Positions 26,455-34,459 of a stretch of 64,000 nucleotides of DNA are shown piece by piece. The stretch's first letter is position 1. Every line of letters starts with the position of its first letter. The notes below the pieces were generated by a model that worked only from the letters and a program-made list of their open reading frames with translations, ran no database searches and was not told where the DNA came from. The position numbers and the translations under genes are program-made. This DNA is from Bombella apis. GTDB lineage: Bacteria > Pseudomonadota > Alphaproteobacteria > Acetobacterales > Acetobacteraceae. The stretch covers positions 686,287-750,286 of the forward strand of contig NZ_JAGJTM010000004.1 in assembly GCF_018221685.1 (NCBI RefSeq). Direction: 5' to 3'.

Positions 26455-27951
26455 TCAGAGCGGGGTGCGGTAGGAGAGAGCTTCTGCCGCATGGTGTTTC
26501 TGCACGGTTTCCGTGCCGTCCAGATCGGCAATCGTGCGGGCGACACGGAACATGCGTGTGATGCCACGGTGTGAAAGTTTCATCCGCAGGGCTGCCTGTT
26601 CTGCAAGAGCCAGGGCGTCCGCTTCGAAGAGGAACCCATCGGGGGGCATGGTGCTGTTGCAGGTTCCCTGTCGTTCCATCTGCCGATCATAGGCCTTTTG
26701 CACTCTGGCCCGTACCTCTGCGCTGCTTTCTCCTGTGGGGGCACGGCTGATGGCCAGAGGTGAAAGGGAGTGGATATGAACGCACAGATCCATGCGGTCC
26801 AGCATCGGGCCGGAGATGCGGGCCGTATAATCCTGTGCGCAGCGTGGTGCCCGGTTGCAGGAACGCTCGGCATCATGGACATACCCGCAGCGGCAGGGGT
26901 TCATGGCGGCAACAAGCTGGAAACGGGCCGGATAGTGTGTATGCCGTGCGGCACGGGAGATGGTGACCTCACCTGATTCGACAGGCTGGCGCAGTCCTTC
27001 AAGACAGTTGCGGGGAAATTCAGGGAGTTCATCCAGAAACAGGACGCCATTATGGGCGAGGCTGACCTCGCCGGGCATGGCTTTTGGACCGCCACCGACC
27101 AGAGCAGGCAGTGTCGTATTGTGGTGTGGCGCCCGATAGGGGGGACGGTTGACAAGCTGCCCGGCAGGCAACAGGCCACCAATGCTGTGGATGCGGCTGG
27201 TCTCCAGGATTTCCGTCGCAGAGAGATCAGGCAGGATACCGGGCAGACGGCTGGCCAGCATGGATTTTCCAGACCCGGGCGGGCCAGACATGAGCAGGGA
27301 GTGACGACCTGCGGCGGCAATTTCCAGCACACGACGGGCCTGCATCATGCCCTTCACATCCCGGAGGTCGAGGCCATAATCGGGAGGCTGGGGGGTAGGA
27401 GGGGGTTCATCCGGCAGGGGCTGTTCTTTGCGGAGATGGCCGATCAATGCCGTGAGGGATGGCGTGGCGATGATCTCAAGGGCCGGATGGCCCCAGCGTG
27501 CCTCTGCCCCCTGCGATGCTGGGCAGATCAGCCCCTGGCCCTGGGTCGATGCTGTCAGGGCGGCGCAGAGGATGCCGTTTACAGGGGTGACCGTTCCATC
27601 AAGGGCGATTTCACCCAAAGCGGTCAGGGCCGTGATGGAGTCGGCCGGGATGACACCCATGGCGGCAAGCAGGCCCAGAGCGATGGGGAGGTCGAAATGG
27701 GCTCCTTCCTTGGGGAGGTCGGCCGGGGTGAGATTGACGAGGATCCGTTTCGGAGGGAGGGCCAGCCCCATGGCGGAGAGTGCCGCACGGACACGCTCCC
27801 GGGATTCGGCAATGGCCCGGGCGGGCATCCCGACAATGATGAAGGATGGCAGCCCGCTGGAAATCTGAACTTCCACCATGACAGGCAAGGCATCGATTCC
27901 AGAGAAGGTGACGCTCTGGATGCGGGCAAGAGCGGGCGGGGTGGTGGCCAT
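26455..27951 (-). CDS. comM: YifB/ComM-type Mg-chelatase-like AAA+ ATPase
   Basis: A 498-residue protein with an N-terminal Lon-like S5 fold domain (residues about 20-165, including VRAALSAMGLALPPKRILVNLTPADLPKEG as separate motifs), then an AAA+ core with Walker A GPPGSGKSML, Walker B GVLFLDELPEF, and the C-terminal Mg-chelatase extension. ComM homologues are hexameric helicases promoting branch migration in natural transformation; the family is widespread in non-transformable bacteria, so this alone does not show competence. It lies downstream of serA on the same strand. Confidence 0.92.
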   Translation of the reverse strand: MATTPPALARIQSVTFSGIDALPVMVEVQISSGLPSFIIVGMPARAIAESRERVRAALSAMGLALPPKRILVNLTPADLPKEGAHFDLPIALGLLAAMGVIPADSITALTALGEIALDGTVTPVNGILCAALTASTQGQGLICPASQGAEARWGHPALEIIATPSLTALIGHLRKEQPLPDEPPPTPQPPDYGLDLRDVKGMMQARRVLEIAAAGRHSLLMSGPPGSGKSMLASRLPGILPDLSATEILETSRIHSIGGLLPAGQLVNRPPYRAPHHNTTLPALVGGGPKAMPGEVSLAHNGVLFLDELPEFPRNCLEGLRQPVESGEVTISRAARHTHYPARFQLVAAMNPCRCGYVHDAERSCNRAPRCAQDYTARISGPMLDRMDLCVHIHSLSPLAISRAPTGESSAEVRARVQKAYDRQMERQGTCNSTMPPDGFLFEADALALAEQAALRMKLSHRGITRMFRVARTIADLDGTETVQKHHAAEALSYRTPL

Positions 27952-28045
27952 GATCAGAAGTCCTTGTGGGTCGGATATGAAACCGCCCGACAGTGGACCT
28001 GCCGGGCGATTGTCAGAAGCAGACCGGACAGGGCAGCAGGACGGC

Positions 28046-29311
28046 TCAGTCTTCAGCCGGGACCGGACGGATGGAGCGGGCCCGCAGGGTTCCTTTCAGG
28101 CTACGGAGCTGTTCCAGAAGCTCTTTTTCCAGTTCGGCGACATTCTGGCCTTCCTGTGCTTCGGCTTCGGTCACGACGTAGCCAAGCTCACCATCTGTCT
28201 GGAGGAACTGGGCCGTCAGGTTGCAGGCGGCTTTGGCAAAAATGTCGTTGATCTGCCCAAGGATGCCCGGCTGGTTGGAGTGGACATGCATGAAGCGCAT
28301 CCCGCCGGGGCGCTCACCCAGCTGAACCTGTGGGAAGTTGACAGCCCCGATGGTGGAGCCGACATCAGAATAATCCACCAGCTTCTGGGCGACTTCGACA
28401 CCGATGCGCTCCTGTGCTTCCATGGTGGAGCCACCGATGTGTGGGGTCAGCAGTACGTTTTCCAGCCCCTGGAGCGGAGAGGTGAAGCGCTCCTGACTGC
28501 TCTTCGGTTCCACGGGGAAGACGTCGATGGCCGCACCCATCAGGTGGCCGTCCTTCAGGGCACGGGCCAGGGCTTCAATATCCACCACCGTGCCACGGGC
28601 GTTGTTGAGCAGAATGGAGTTCGGCTTCATGGCCCGGATTTCAGCCTCGCCGATCATGTTCTGCGTTTCCGGTGTTTCAGGAACATGCAGCGTCACGATG
28701 TCGGACTGGCCCAGCAGCTCTTCCAGAGAGCTGACGGCAATGGCGTTGCCGTGTGGCAGGCGGGGGGCGATGTCATAAAAGAGCACCCGCAGGCCGAAGG
28801 ATTCGGCCAGAACGGACAGCTGGGACCCGATGGAGCCGTAGCCCACGATGCCGACCGTCTTGCCGCGGACTTCCCACGCATTGTTGGCGGACTTTTCCCA
28901 GCCCCCCTTGTGGCAGGCCTCCGAGCGGGACGGAATGCGGCGCAGCAGCATCACGATCTCGCCCATGACCAGCTCGGCCACGGAACGGGTGTTGCTGAAA
29001 GGCGCATTGAAGACGGGAATCCCGGCCATCCGGGCAGCCTTGAGGTCCACCTGGTTGGTGCCGATGCAGAAGCACCCAATGGCCATGAGGCGGTTGGCAG
29101 AGTTGATGATATCAGCTGTCAGCTGCGTCCGGCTGCGAATGCCGACCATATGGACACCCTGAAGGGCTTCCTTGAGGGCATCGCCTTCCAGGGCGCCTTT
29201 CAGCCGGGTGACAGAGGCGTAGCCCTGCTGTTCCAGATAGTTGACGGCACTGTCATGGATGCCTTCCAGCAGAAGAATGTTGATTCTGTCTTTGGCGAGG
29301 GAGAGGGGCAT
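28046..29311 (-). CDS. serA: D-3-phosphoglycerate dehydrogenase, ACT-containing
   Basis: First enzyme of serine synthesis, oxidising 3-phosphoglycerate with NAD. The 421-residue protein follows the E. coli-type layout: substrate domain with IGCFCIGTNQVDL and NAPFSNTRSVAEL, Rossmann motif GIVGYGSIGSQL, catalytic stretch NNARGTVVDI and the LTPHIGGST His, then a short linker and one C-terminal ACT domain (about residues 340-415). The E. coli ACT domain binds serine for feedback inhibition, so similar control is expected. hisN lies 82 bp upstream on the same strand. Confidence 0.96.
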   Translation of the reverse strand: MPLSLAKDRINILLLEGIHDSAVNYLEQQGYASVTRLKGALEGDALKEALQGVHMVGIRSRTQLTADIINSANRLMAIGCFCIGTNQVDLKAARMAGIPVFNAPFSNTRSVAELVMGEIVMLLRRIPSRSEACHKGGWEKSANNAWEVRGKTVGIVGYGSIGSQLSVLAESFGLRVLFYDIAPRLPHGNAIAVSSLEELLGQSDIVTLHVPETPETQNMIGEAEIRAMKPNSILLNNARGTVVDIEALARALKDGHLMGAAIDVFPVEPKSSQERFTSPLQGLENVLLTPHIGGSTMEAQERIGVEVAQKLVDYSDVGSTIGAVNFPQVQLGERPGGMRFMHVHSNQPGILGQINDIFAKAACNLTAQFLQTDGELGYVVTEAEAQEGQNVAELEKELLEQLRSLKGTLRARSIRPVPAED

Positions 29312-29393
29312 GGCGGGTAACCTTCATCGTGGGAACCGGGTCAGCAGGCGTGACCTCGTGAAGAATCGTTATCTATGTGTAATGGACAGATCG

Positions 29394-30188
29394 TCAGGTG
29401 GAAAGGGCTTCCATGGCCTCATCACGCAGGGGTGTGCTGGCACAGGCCAGTACGGTGCCGTCACTTTCCAGTGTCAGCGGGGCGCCGGACCAGTCCGTCA
29501 GGCTGCCACCGGCCCCCCTGATGATGGGGGCCAGTGGTCCCCAGTCCCATGGTTTGAGCGTATCTTCCGCAATGAGGTCGATCTGTCCCAGAGCCAACAG
29601 TCCGTAAGCGTAGGCATCTCCTCCCCATGAGGTCCGGCGGACTTTTTGCTGAAGTGCCTGAAACTGCCGGAACCGGGCAGGACGGAAGATTTCCGGTGCC
29701 GTGCAGGAAAGCTCAGCCTCTTTGAGGCGGACAGTTTGCCGGGTGCCGATGGTGCCGGGCATGTGCGGGGCGACATAGCGGCTGGGTTCGCCATCTAGCC
29801 CCAGCCAGCGTTCATTGGTGACGGGCTGGTCGATCAGGCCCAGTACGGGACGGCCTTCATGAAACAGTGAGATCAGTGTCGTGAAGCTTGGTCGGCCCGT
29901 TACGAAGGAGCGTGTGCCGTCAATGGGGTCCAGCACCCAGAGCCAGTTTTTCCCCGGAGTGCCAGAGGCACCGGCCTCTTCGCCCAGGATGGCATGATGG
30001 GGAACATGCTTTTCCAGAATGGCCCTCATGGCAGATTCGGCTTCCCGGTCGGCCAGGGTGACGGGGCTGTCATCGGCCTTGGAGATGATGGTGAGGGACT
30101 GGCGGAAATACGGCAGGATGACCTGTCGGGCAGCATCGGCGCAGCGCTGGGCAAGGGCCAGATGGGAGGAAAGATCAGACTGACGCAT
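29394..30188 (-). CDS. hisN: histidinol-phosphatase, inositol-monophosphatase type
   Basis: A 264-residue metal-dependent phosphatase with the IMPase motifs ILGEEAG, WVLDPIDGTRSF and KPWDWGPLAPIIRGAGG. In alphaproteobacteria this subtype is usually HisN, which dephosphorylates histidinol phosphate; a general inositol-phosphate or nucleotide-phosphate role (SuhB or CysQ) is the main alternative. No other his gene is nearby to settle it. The ATG at 30188 was preferred over the longer in-frame start at 30239 because the family's N-terminus begins at LSSHLALAQRCAD. It is divergent from kdsB (65 bp). Confidence 0.8.
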   Translation of the reverse strand: MRQSDLSSHLALAQRCADAARQVILPYFRQSLTIISKADDSPVTLADREAESAMRAILEKHVPHHAILGEEAGASGTPGKNWLWVLDPIDGTRSFVTGRPSFTTLISLFHEGRPVLGLIDQPVTNERWLGLDGEPSRYVAPHMPGTIGTRQTVRLKEAELSCTAPEIFRPARFRQFQALQQKVRRTSWGGDAYAYGLLALGQIDLIAEDTLKPWDWGPLAPIIRGAGGSLTDWSGAPLTLESDGTVLACASTPLRDEAMEALST

Positions 30189-30253
30189 GAGGATTGTGCC
30201 TTTTTCCTGCTGAGTTGATTGACGTGGACAGGACCGCACGGCAATCAGGGATC

Positions 30254-31003
30254 ATGCAACCGATTATTGTCATTCCCTCCAGAATTGCCTCCACAAGGCT
30301 TCCACGCAAGGCTCTGGCCGAGATTGATGGCGAGCCCATGATCGTTCATGTCGCCCGCCGGGCTGTGGCGGCCGGGTTGGGGCCTGTCCTCGTGGCGGCC
30401 GGAGATGAGGAAATCCGGGACGCTGTGGCAGGCATGGCGGGGGTGAAGGCCATTCTGACAGACCCGGCCCTGCCAAGCGGATCGGACAGGGTGCAGGCGG
30501 CGATTGAAGCTCACGACCCGCAGAGGCGGCATGACTGCGTGATCAATCTTCAGGGTGACCTCCCTCTTGTGGAGCCGGAGACCCTCCAGCAGGCCTTGCG
30601 CCCACTGGCAGAAGGGCGGTTCGACATCGGGACACTGGTTGCCCCGGTGCAGGGTCCCGAGGAGCGTGACGCCGAGTCGGTCGTGAAGGTGGCCTGTAGT
30701 TTCCAGAGTGACGATGACGTGGCCCGGGCACTCTATTTTTCCCGGTCCGTGATTCCGTGGGGTGAGGGCGTGTACTGGCATCATGTGGGTGTCTATGCGT
30801 GGCGTCGTGAGGCCTTGGCCCGGTTCGTTACCCTGCCGCCCTCCGGGCTGGAAGAGCGGGAAAAGCTGGAGCAGCTCCGTGCGCTGGAGGCGGGCATGAC
30901 GATTGGCTGTGCCCGGATTGCCACGGCTCCCTTGGGGGTGGATACGCCGGAAGACCTTGCGAGAGTCCGGGCCAGAGTGGGGGAGCAGCCATCATGCCGG
31001 TAA
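30254..31003 (+). CDS. kdsB: 3-deoxy-manno-octulosonate cytidylyltransferase (CMP-Kdo synthetase)
   Basis: Activates Kdo to CMP-Kdo for lipopolysaccharide inner core. The 249-residue product begins IIVIPSRIASTRLPRKAL, the CTP-binding signature, and contains NLQGDLPLVEP (metal-binding Asp) and the HHVGVYAWRREAL loop. ATG 30254 has CAGGG close upstream and matches the family N-terminus; the longer frame to 30194 is not needed. Its last codons overlap pheA by 10 bp. kdsA, the Kdo-8-phosphate synthase, lies at 62 kb. Confidence 0.94.
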   Translation: MQPIIVIPSRIASTRLPRKALAEIDGEPMIVHVARRAVAAGLGPVLVAAGDEEIRDAVAGMAGVKAILTDPALPSGSDRVQAAIEAHDPQRRHDCVINLQGDLPLVEPETLQQALRPLAEGRFDIGTLVAPVQGPEERDAESVVKVACSFQSDDDVARALYFSRSVIPWGEGVYWHHVGVYAWRREALARFVTLPPSGLEEREKLEQLRALEAGMTIGCARIATAPLGVDTPEDLARVRARVGEQPSCR

Positions 31004-31833
31004 TTGCGTTTCAGGGGCGGCCGGGAGCTTATTCCGATCTGGCCTGCCGGGCCACACGTCCGGGCTGGGCCACGCTGCCCTGTCGCAGCTTTGCCGAGAC
31101 GATCGAGGCCGTGCGGGATGGTCTGGCGGATGAGGCCCTTCTGCCATGCGAGAATTCCCTTGCCGGTCGTGTGGCAGAGATCCATGCGCTGCTGCCGGAA
31201 GCGGGATTGAAGATCGTGGGGGAGCATTTCCAGCGGGTGGAACACTGTCTGTTGGGTGTGAAGGGGGCACGGCTTGAAGATGTGAAGCGTGTCCATACGC
31301 ACCCTGTGGCGATGGCGCAGGTCCGGGGTCTTCTGGCACGGTATGATCTGGAGCCGGTAACGGAGTTTGACACGGCGGGAGCCGCCGAGCTTGTGGCAGG
31401 CTGGGGGCGCAGGGAAGAGGCGGCGGTGGCGTCCTCCCTAGCTGGAGAGCTGAACGGGCTCGAAGTTCTTCTGCGCAATGTGGAAGATGCCGCCCACAAT
31501 ACCACCCGTTTCTACCGTGTGGCCCCTCCGGACGCTGTGGTGGAATCCGTGGCAGGCCAGCCGATGATGACGACGCTGATCGTTCATGTCCGGCATGTGC
31601 CGGGGGCATTGTGTGATGTTCTGGCCTGTTTTGCACGGCATGGGGTCAACATGACACGGATTGAAAGCTACATGCTGGGAGGCTCTTTTGAGGCATCCCG
31701 TTTTCTGATGGACATTGAGGGGGCGCCGGATGACAGGGGAGTTCGGGAGGCTCTTCTGGAGCTGGCAGGGGTGAGCCAGGATCATCACGTGCTGGGCACC
31801 TACCGGCGGAGTTCGTTTCGGGATGAGATGTGA
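30994..31833 (+). CDS. pheA: prephenate dehydratase with ACT domain
   Basis: Converts prephenate to phenylpyruvate for phenylalanine. The 279-residue protein starts VIAFQGRPGAYSDLAC, has the lobe-joining segments LPCENSLAGRVAEIH and the conserved DTAGAAE and NTTRFY (the catalytic Thr-Arg-Phe), and ends with an ACT domain (about residues 192-270) carrying the GALCDVL and ESYMLGGSFEASRFLMDIEG-type motifs, which usually bind phenylalanine. No chorismate mutase domain is fused. The start overlaps kdsB by 10 bp, so the two are cotranscribed. Confidence 0.94.
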   Translation: MPVIAFQGRPGAYSDLACRATRPGWATLPCRSFAETIEAVRDGLADEALLPCENSLAGRVAEIHALLPEAGLKIVGEHFQRVEHCLLGVKGARLEDVKRVHTHPVAMAQVRGLLARYDLEPVTEFDTAGAAELVAGWGRREEAAVASSLAGELNGLEVLLRNVEDAAHNTTRFYRVAPPDAVVESVAGQPMMTTLIVHVRHVPGALCDVLACFARHGVNMTRIESYMLGGSFEASRFLMDIEGAPDDRGVREALLELAGVSQDHHVLGTYRRSSFRDEM

Positions 31834-31937
31834 CCTTTCTCCAGCGGAGAGGTCTCATTATAATGGCAGCAGAATGTCGGCTGGCGAGGTCAGCCCACGG
31901 ATTTTTATGAGCAGGGACAAGGGTGGAGAGTAAAGAG

Positions 31938-32837
31938 ATGGCACAGAATATCAATGAGCGGTACCACAGCTCGCTGACCGCCCTGATCACCCCCATGAAG
32001 AAGGACGGCACGCTGGACGAGCAGGCCGCTACCAGGCTGATCGAGCGTCAGATCCAGGGCGGGACGACAGGCCTCATTCCGTCCGGGACAACGGGGGAAA
32101 GCCCGACGCTCTCCCATGCGGAACATGGCCGTGTCGTGGAGCATTGTGTGGAGGTGGCTGCTGGCCGTGCGCTCGTGATGGCCGGAGCAGGCTCCAACAG
32201 CACACATGAGGCTGTGGGTATGGCTCGTCATGCTCACAAGGTGGGGGCCGATGCCCTGCTGGTGGTCGTTCCCTATTACAACAAGCCGACGCAGGAAGGG
32301 CTGTACCGCCACTTCATGACGGTGGCTGACGCCACGCCGCTGCCGCTCTGGCTGTACTGCATCCCGGGCCGTTCCGTTGTGGACCTGACGCCGGAGACCC
32401 TGGGGCGTCTGGCCAAGCACCCGAACATTGTCGGTACGAAGGATGCTACGGCCAATCTTTCCCGTCCGCTGGCCGTGCGGCGGGAGGCTGGGGCGGACTT
32501 CAACCAGCTTTCTGGTGAGGATGGGACCATCCTGTCCTTTCTGGCCGCCGGAGGGCACGGCTGCATCAGTGTGACGTCCAACGTGGTACCGGATCTCTGC
32601 TCCCAGCTCCATCGTCTCTGGCGGGAAGGGAAGGTGCAGGAGGCCATTGCTCTTCAGGACAGGCTGCTGCCGCTGCATGATGCCCTGTTTGCCGAGACCA
32701 GCCCAGCCCCGGCAAAGTACGCCATGTCCCGTCTCGGGTTGTGCGAATCCACGCTGCGCCTGCCAATGGTGGAGCCGACGGAAGGAACGAAGAAGCGTGT
32801 GGACGAGGCTCTGCGTTTGCTTGGCCTTCTGGATTAA
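31938..32837 (+). CDS. dapA: 4-hydroxy-tetrahydrodipicolinate synthase
   Basis: Condenses pyruvate with aspartate semialdehyde, the first committed step to diaminopimelate and lysine. The 299-residue TIM-barrel protein has the GTTGESPTLS pyruvate-site motif, the proton-relay tyrosine in VVPYYNKPTQEG, and the Schiff-base lysine K168 in GTKDAT. ATG 31938 is preceded by GGAGAG; the GTG 15 nt upstream overlaps that site. smpB starts 8 bp after the stop, a pairing seen in other proteobacteria. Confidence 0.96.
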   Translation: MAQNINERYHSSLTALITPMKKDGTLDEQAATRLIERQIQGGTTGLIPSGTTGESPTLSHAEHGRVVEHCVEVAAGRALVMAGAGSNSTHEAVGMARHAHKVGADALLVVVPYYNKPTQEGLYRHFMTVADATPLPLWLYCIPGRSVVDLTPETLGRLAKHPNIVGTKDATANLSRPLAVRREAGADFNQLSGEDGTILSFLAAGGHGCISVTSNVVPDLCSQLHRLWREGKVQEAIALQDRLLPLHDALFAETSPAPAKYAMSRLGLCESTLRLPMVEPTEGTKKRVDEALRLLGLLD

Positions 32838-32845
32838 GACGGACC

Positions 32846-33349
32846 ATGGCAGCCAGCAAGAAAAAAACAAAAGGTGGGCTCATTTCCCATGGCATCGCTG
32901 CGCAGAACAGGAAGGGCCGTTTCAACTATACCATTCTGGAAACGGTTGAAGCGGGTCTTGTTCTCAAGGGGCCGGAGGTCAAGAGCCTTCGCATGGGCCG
33001 AGCAACACTGACCGAGGCCTACGCCGTAGAACGGAATGGTGAGCTGTGGCTCATCAATTCCTATATTCCGGAATATCAGGGAGGGGTGCTGTCCCGGTTT
33101 GATACACGGGCTCCTCGTAAGCTGCTGCTGCACCGCAAACAGCTGGCCAAATATATTGGAGAGGTCACCAGAGCCGGGGCTTCACTGGTCCCGCTGGACA
33201 TTCACTTCAATGCCCGTGGTGTAGCCAAAGTGACACTTGGTCTTGGTAAGGGGCGCAAGAAGGAAGACAAACGCCACGCCATTGCAGACCGTGACTGGCA
33301 GCGAGACAAGGCCCGTCTGCTCCGTAACAAAGGGCGTGGAGATTATTGA
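32846..33349 (+). CDS. smpB: SsrA-binding protein SmpB
   Basis: Binds tmRNA and places it in the A site of stalled ribosomes. The 167-residue protein begins after a short basic tail with GIAAQNRKGRFNYTI, has the OB-fold core LKGPEVKSLRMGRATLTEAYA, and ends in a basic tail KGRKKEDKRHAIADRDWQRD that inserts in the mRNA channel. The ssrA gene itself was not found nearby. A bidirectional terminator follows. Confidence 0.96.
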   Translation: MAASKKKTKGGLISHGIAAQNRKGRFNYTILETVEAGLVLKGPEVKSLRMGRATLTEAYAVERNGELWLINSYIPEYQGGVLSRFDTRAPRKLLLHRKQLAKYIGEVTRAGASLVPLDIHFNARGVAKVTLGLGKGRKKEDKRHAIADRDWQRDKARLLRNKGRGDY

Positions 33350-33434
33350 GGGGAATTCCCCGTTAAAGCTGCCCCGGGGCCAGTAGTAGCAGGATGGGAT
33401 GCCCGTTTCTGCTGGTTGTGGGCAGAGGATACAG

Positions 33435-33469
33435 AAAACCCCACGTTCCTTACGGGCCGTGGGGTTTTT
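33435..33469 (+). terminator. terminator between convergent smpB and the cold-shock gene
   Basis: Perfect 11-bp stem AAAACCCCACG/CGTGGGGTTTT with a 12-nt loop. The T-rich right arm and A-rich left arm would make it work in both directions. Confidence 0.9.
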
Positions 33470-33493
33470 CTTCAGCGGATGCGGAAGACTGTC

Positions 33494-34180
33494 TTATTCG
33501 GCTGTAATCTCTACAGCCTCAGGGCCTTTGTGTCCCTGAACAACCTTCATGCCGATCTGCTGGCCATCAGCCAGACCATGCAGGCCAGAGCGCTCCAGAG
33601 CAGAGGCGTGGACGAACACATCCTTGCCACCTGTCTCAGGCGTAATGAAACCGAAGCCCTTCGTGGTGTTGTACCACTTGACGATTCCACGCATTTCCTC
33701 GGCCTGGGACAGGTCCGGAGCAGGATGGAAACGTTCCTGGCGCATGGGGGCAGGGCGACGGGGGGCTTCTGCTGTGGCCGTGCTGGCATCGACAGAAATC
33801 ACCTCAGCCACCTGGCGGCCTTTCGGCCCCTGGCCGACACGGACAACAACGGTCGTTCCCGGTGCAGGCTCAGCATGGCCGAGGGCGCTGATCGTGTTGG
33901 CATGGAGGAAAACATCGCCACTGCCATCGCTCAGGCCAACGAAGCCAAAGCCACGCTCGGTGTTGAACCATTTGACGGTACCGGTGATCTCCGGACCTGT
34001 CGGGGTGATCTGCGGGCCACCACGGCCACCGCCACGGCGGGCGCCACCGCCAAAACCACCGCCACGCGGGGCATCGTAACTGCCGCGATCATCAAAATAG
34101 GAAGGCTGGGTCATGAAATCGCGGTCAAAACCGCCGCGGCGAGAGGAAAAGGAGCTGCGGTCGGATCTATTATTTCTCAA
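33494..34180 (-). CDS. double cold-shock-domain protein with RG-rich N-terminus
   Basis: Encodes 228 residues. Residues 1-60 are rich in Arg and Gly (GGGFGGGARRGGGRGG), resembling RNA-binding RGG segments. Two cold-shock domains follow: the first near 66-130 (RNP1 KWFNTERGFGFV, RNP2 DVFLHA) and the second near 162-227 (KWYNTTKGFGFI, DVFVHA), joined by a Pro/Arg-rich linker. Twin-domain cold-shock proteins are typical of alphaproteobacteria and act as single-stranded RNA/DNA binders. The start appears to be TTG 34180; the first ATG (34114) would remove a third of the RG-rich tail and lacks a ribosome site. A 279-bp leader precedes it. Confidence 0.88.
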   Translation of the reverse strand: MRNNRSDRSSFSSRRGGFDRDFMTQPSYFDDRGSYDAPRGGGFGGGARRGGGRGGPQITPTGPEITGTVKWFNTERGFGFVGLSDGSGDVFLHANTISALGHAEPAPGTTVVVRVGQGPKGRQVAEVISVDASTATAEAPRRPAPMRQERFHPAPDLSQAEEMRGIVKWYNTTKGFGFITPETGGKDVFVHASALERSGLHGLADGQQIGMKVVQGHKGPEAVEITAE

Positions 34181-34459
34181 GGGTCTCGTCCCGTACTGGG
34201 GTCATCAGGGAGGAAGCGGTCGATCCGCTCCCTCAGGGTCATTATGTTGGAAACATGCCTGCATGTTCCACTTCTGACGGTAGCATGTTTTTTCAATTAA
34301 GCCACAAGGAAAAAGATGAAATTACGATAATTTTTTCTGCCGTTATTATGCTGCGTCGTCTGGAAGTCTAATTGTAGGCCACTCCTTCGTAGAGATGACA
34401 ATAATGTAAGTTTATGGCTGAACAAATATTGTTAACAATTTCTGTGACAGTCTTTTATT
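34181..34459 (-). promoter_or_regulatory. AT-rich leader/promoter region of the cold-shock gene
   Basis: This 279-bp gap separates recG from the downstream cold-shock gene. The half near recG (34290-34450) is strongly AT-rich compared with its surroundings and probably holds the promoter. The half near the gene contains the perfect palindrome AACATGC-CT-GCATGTT at 34252-34267. A long leader is usual for cold-induced genes, but I cannot assign a definite -35/-10 pair. Confidence 0.5.
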
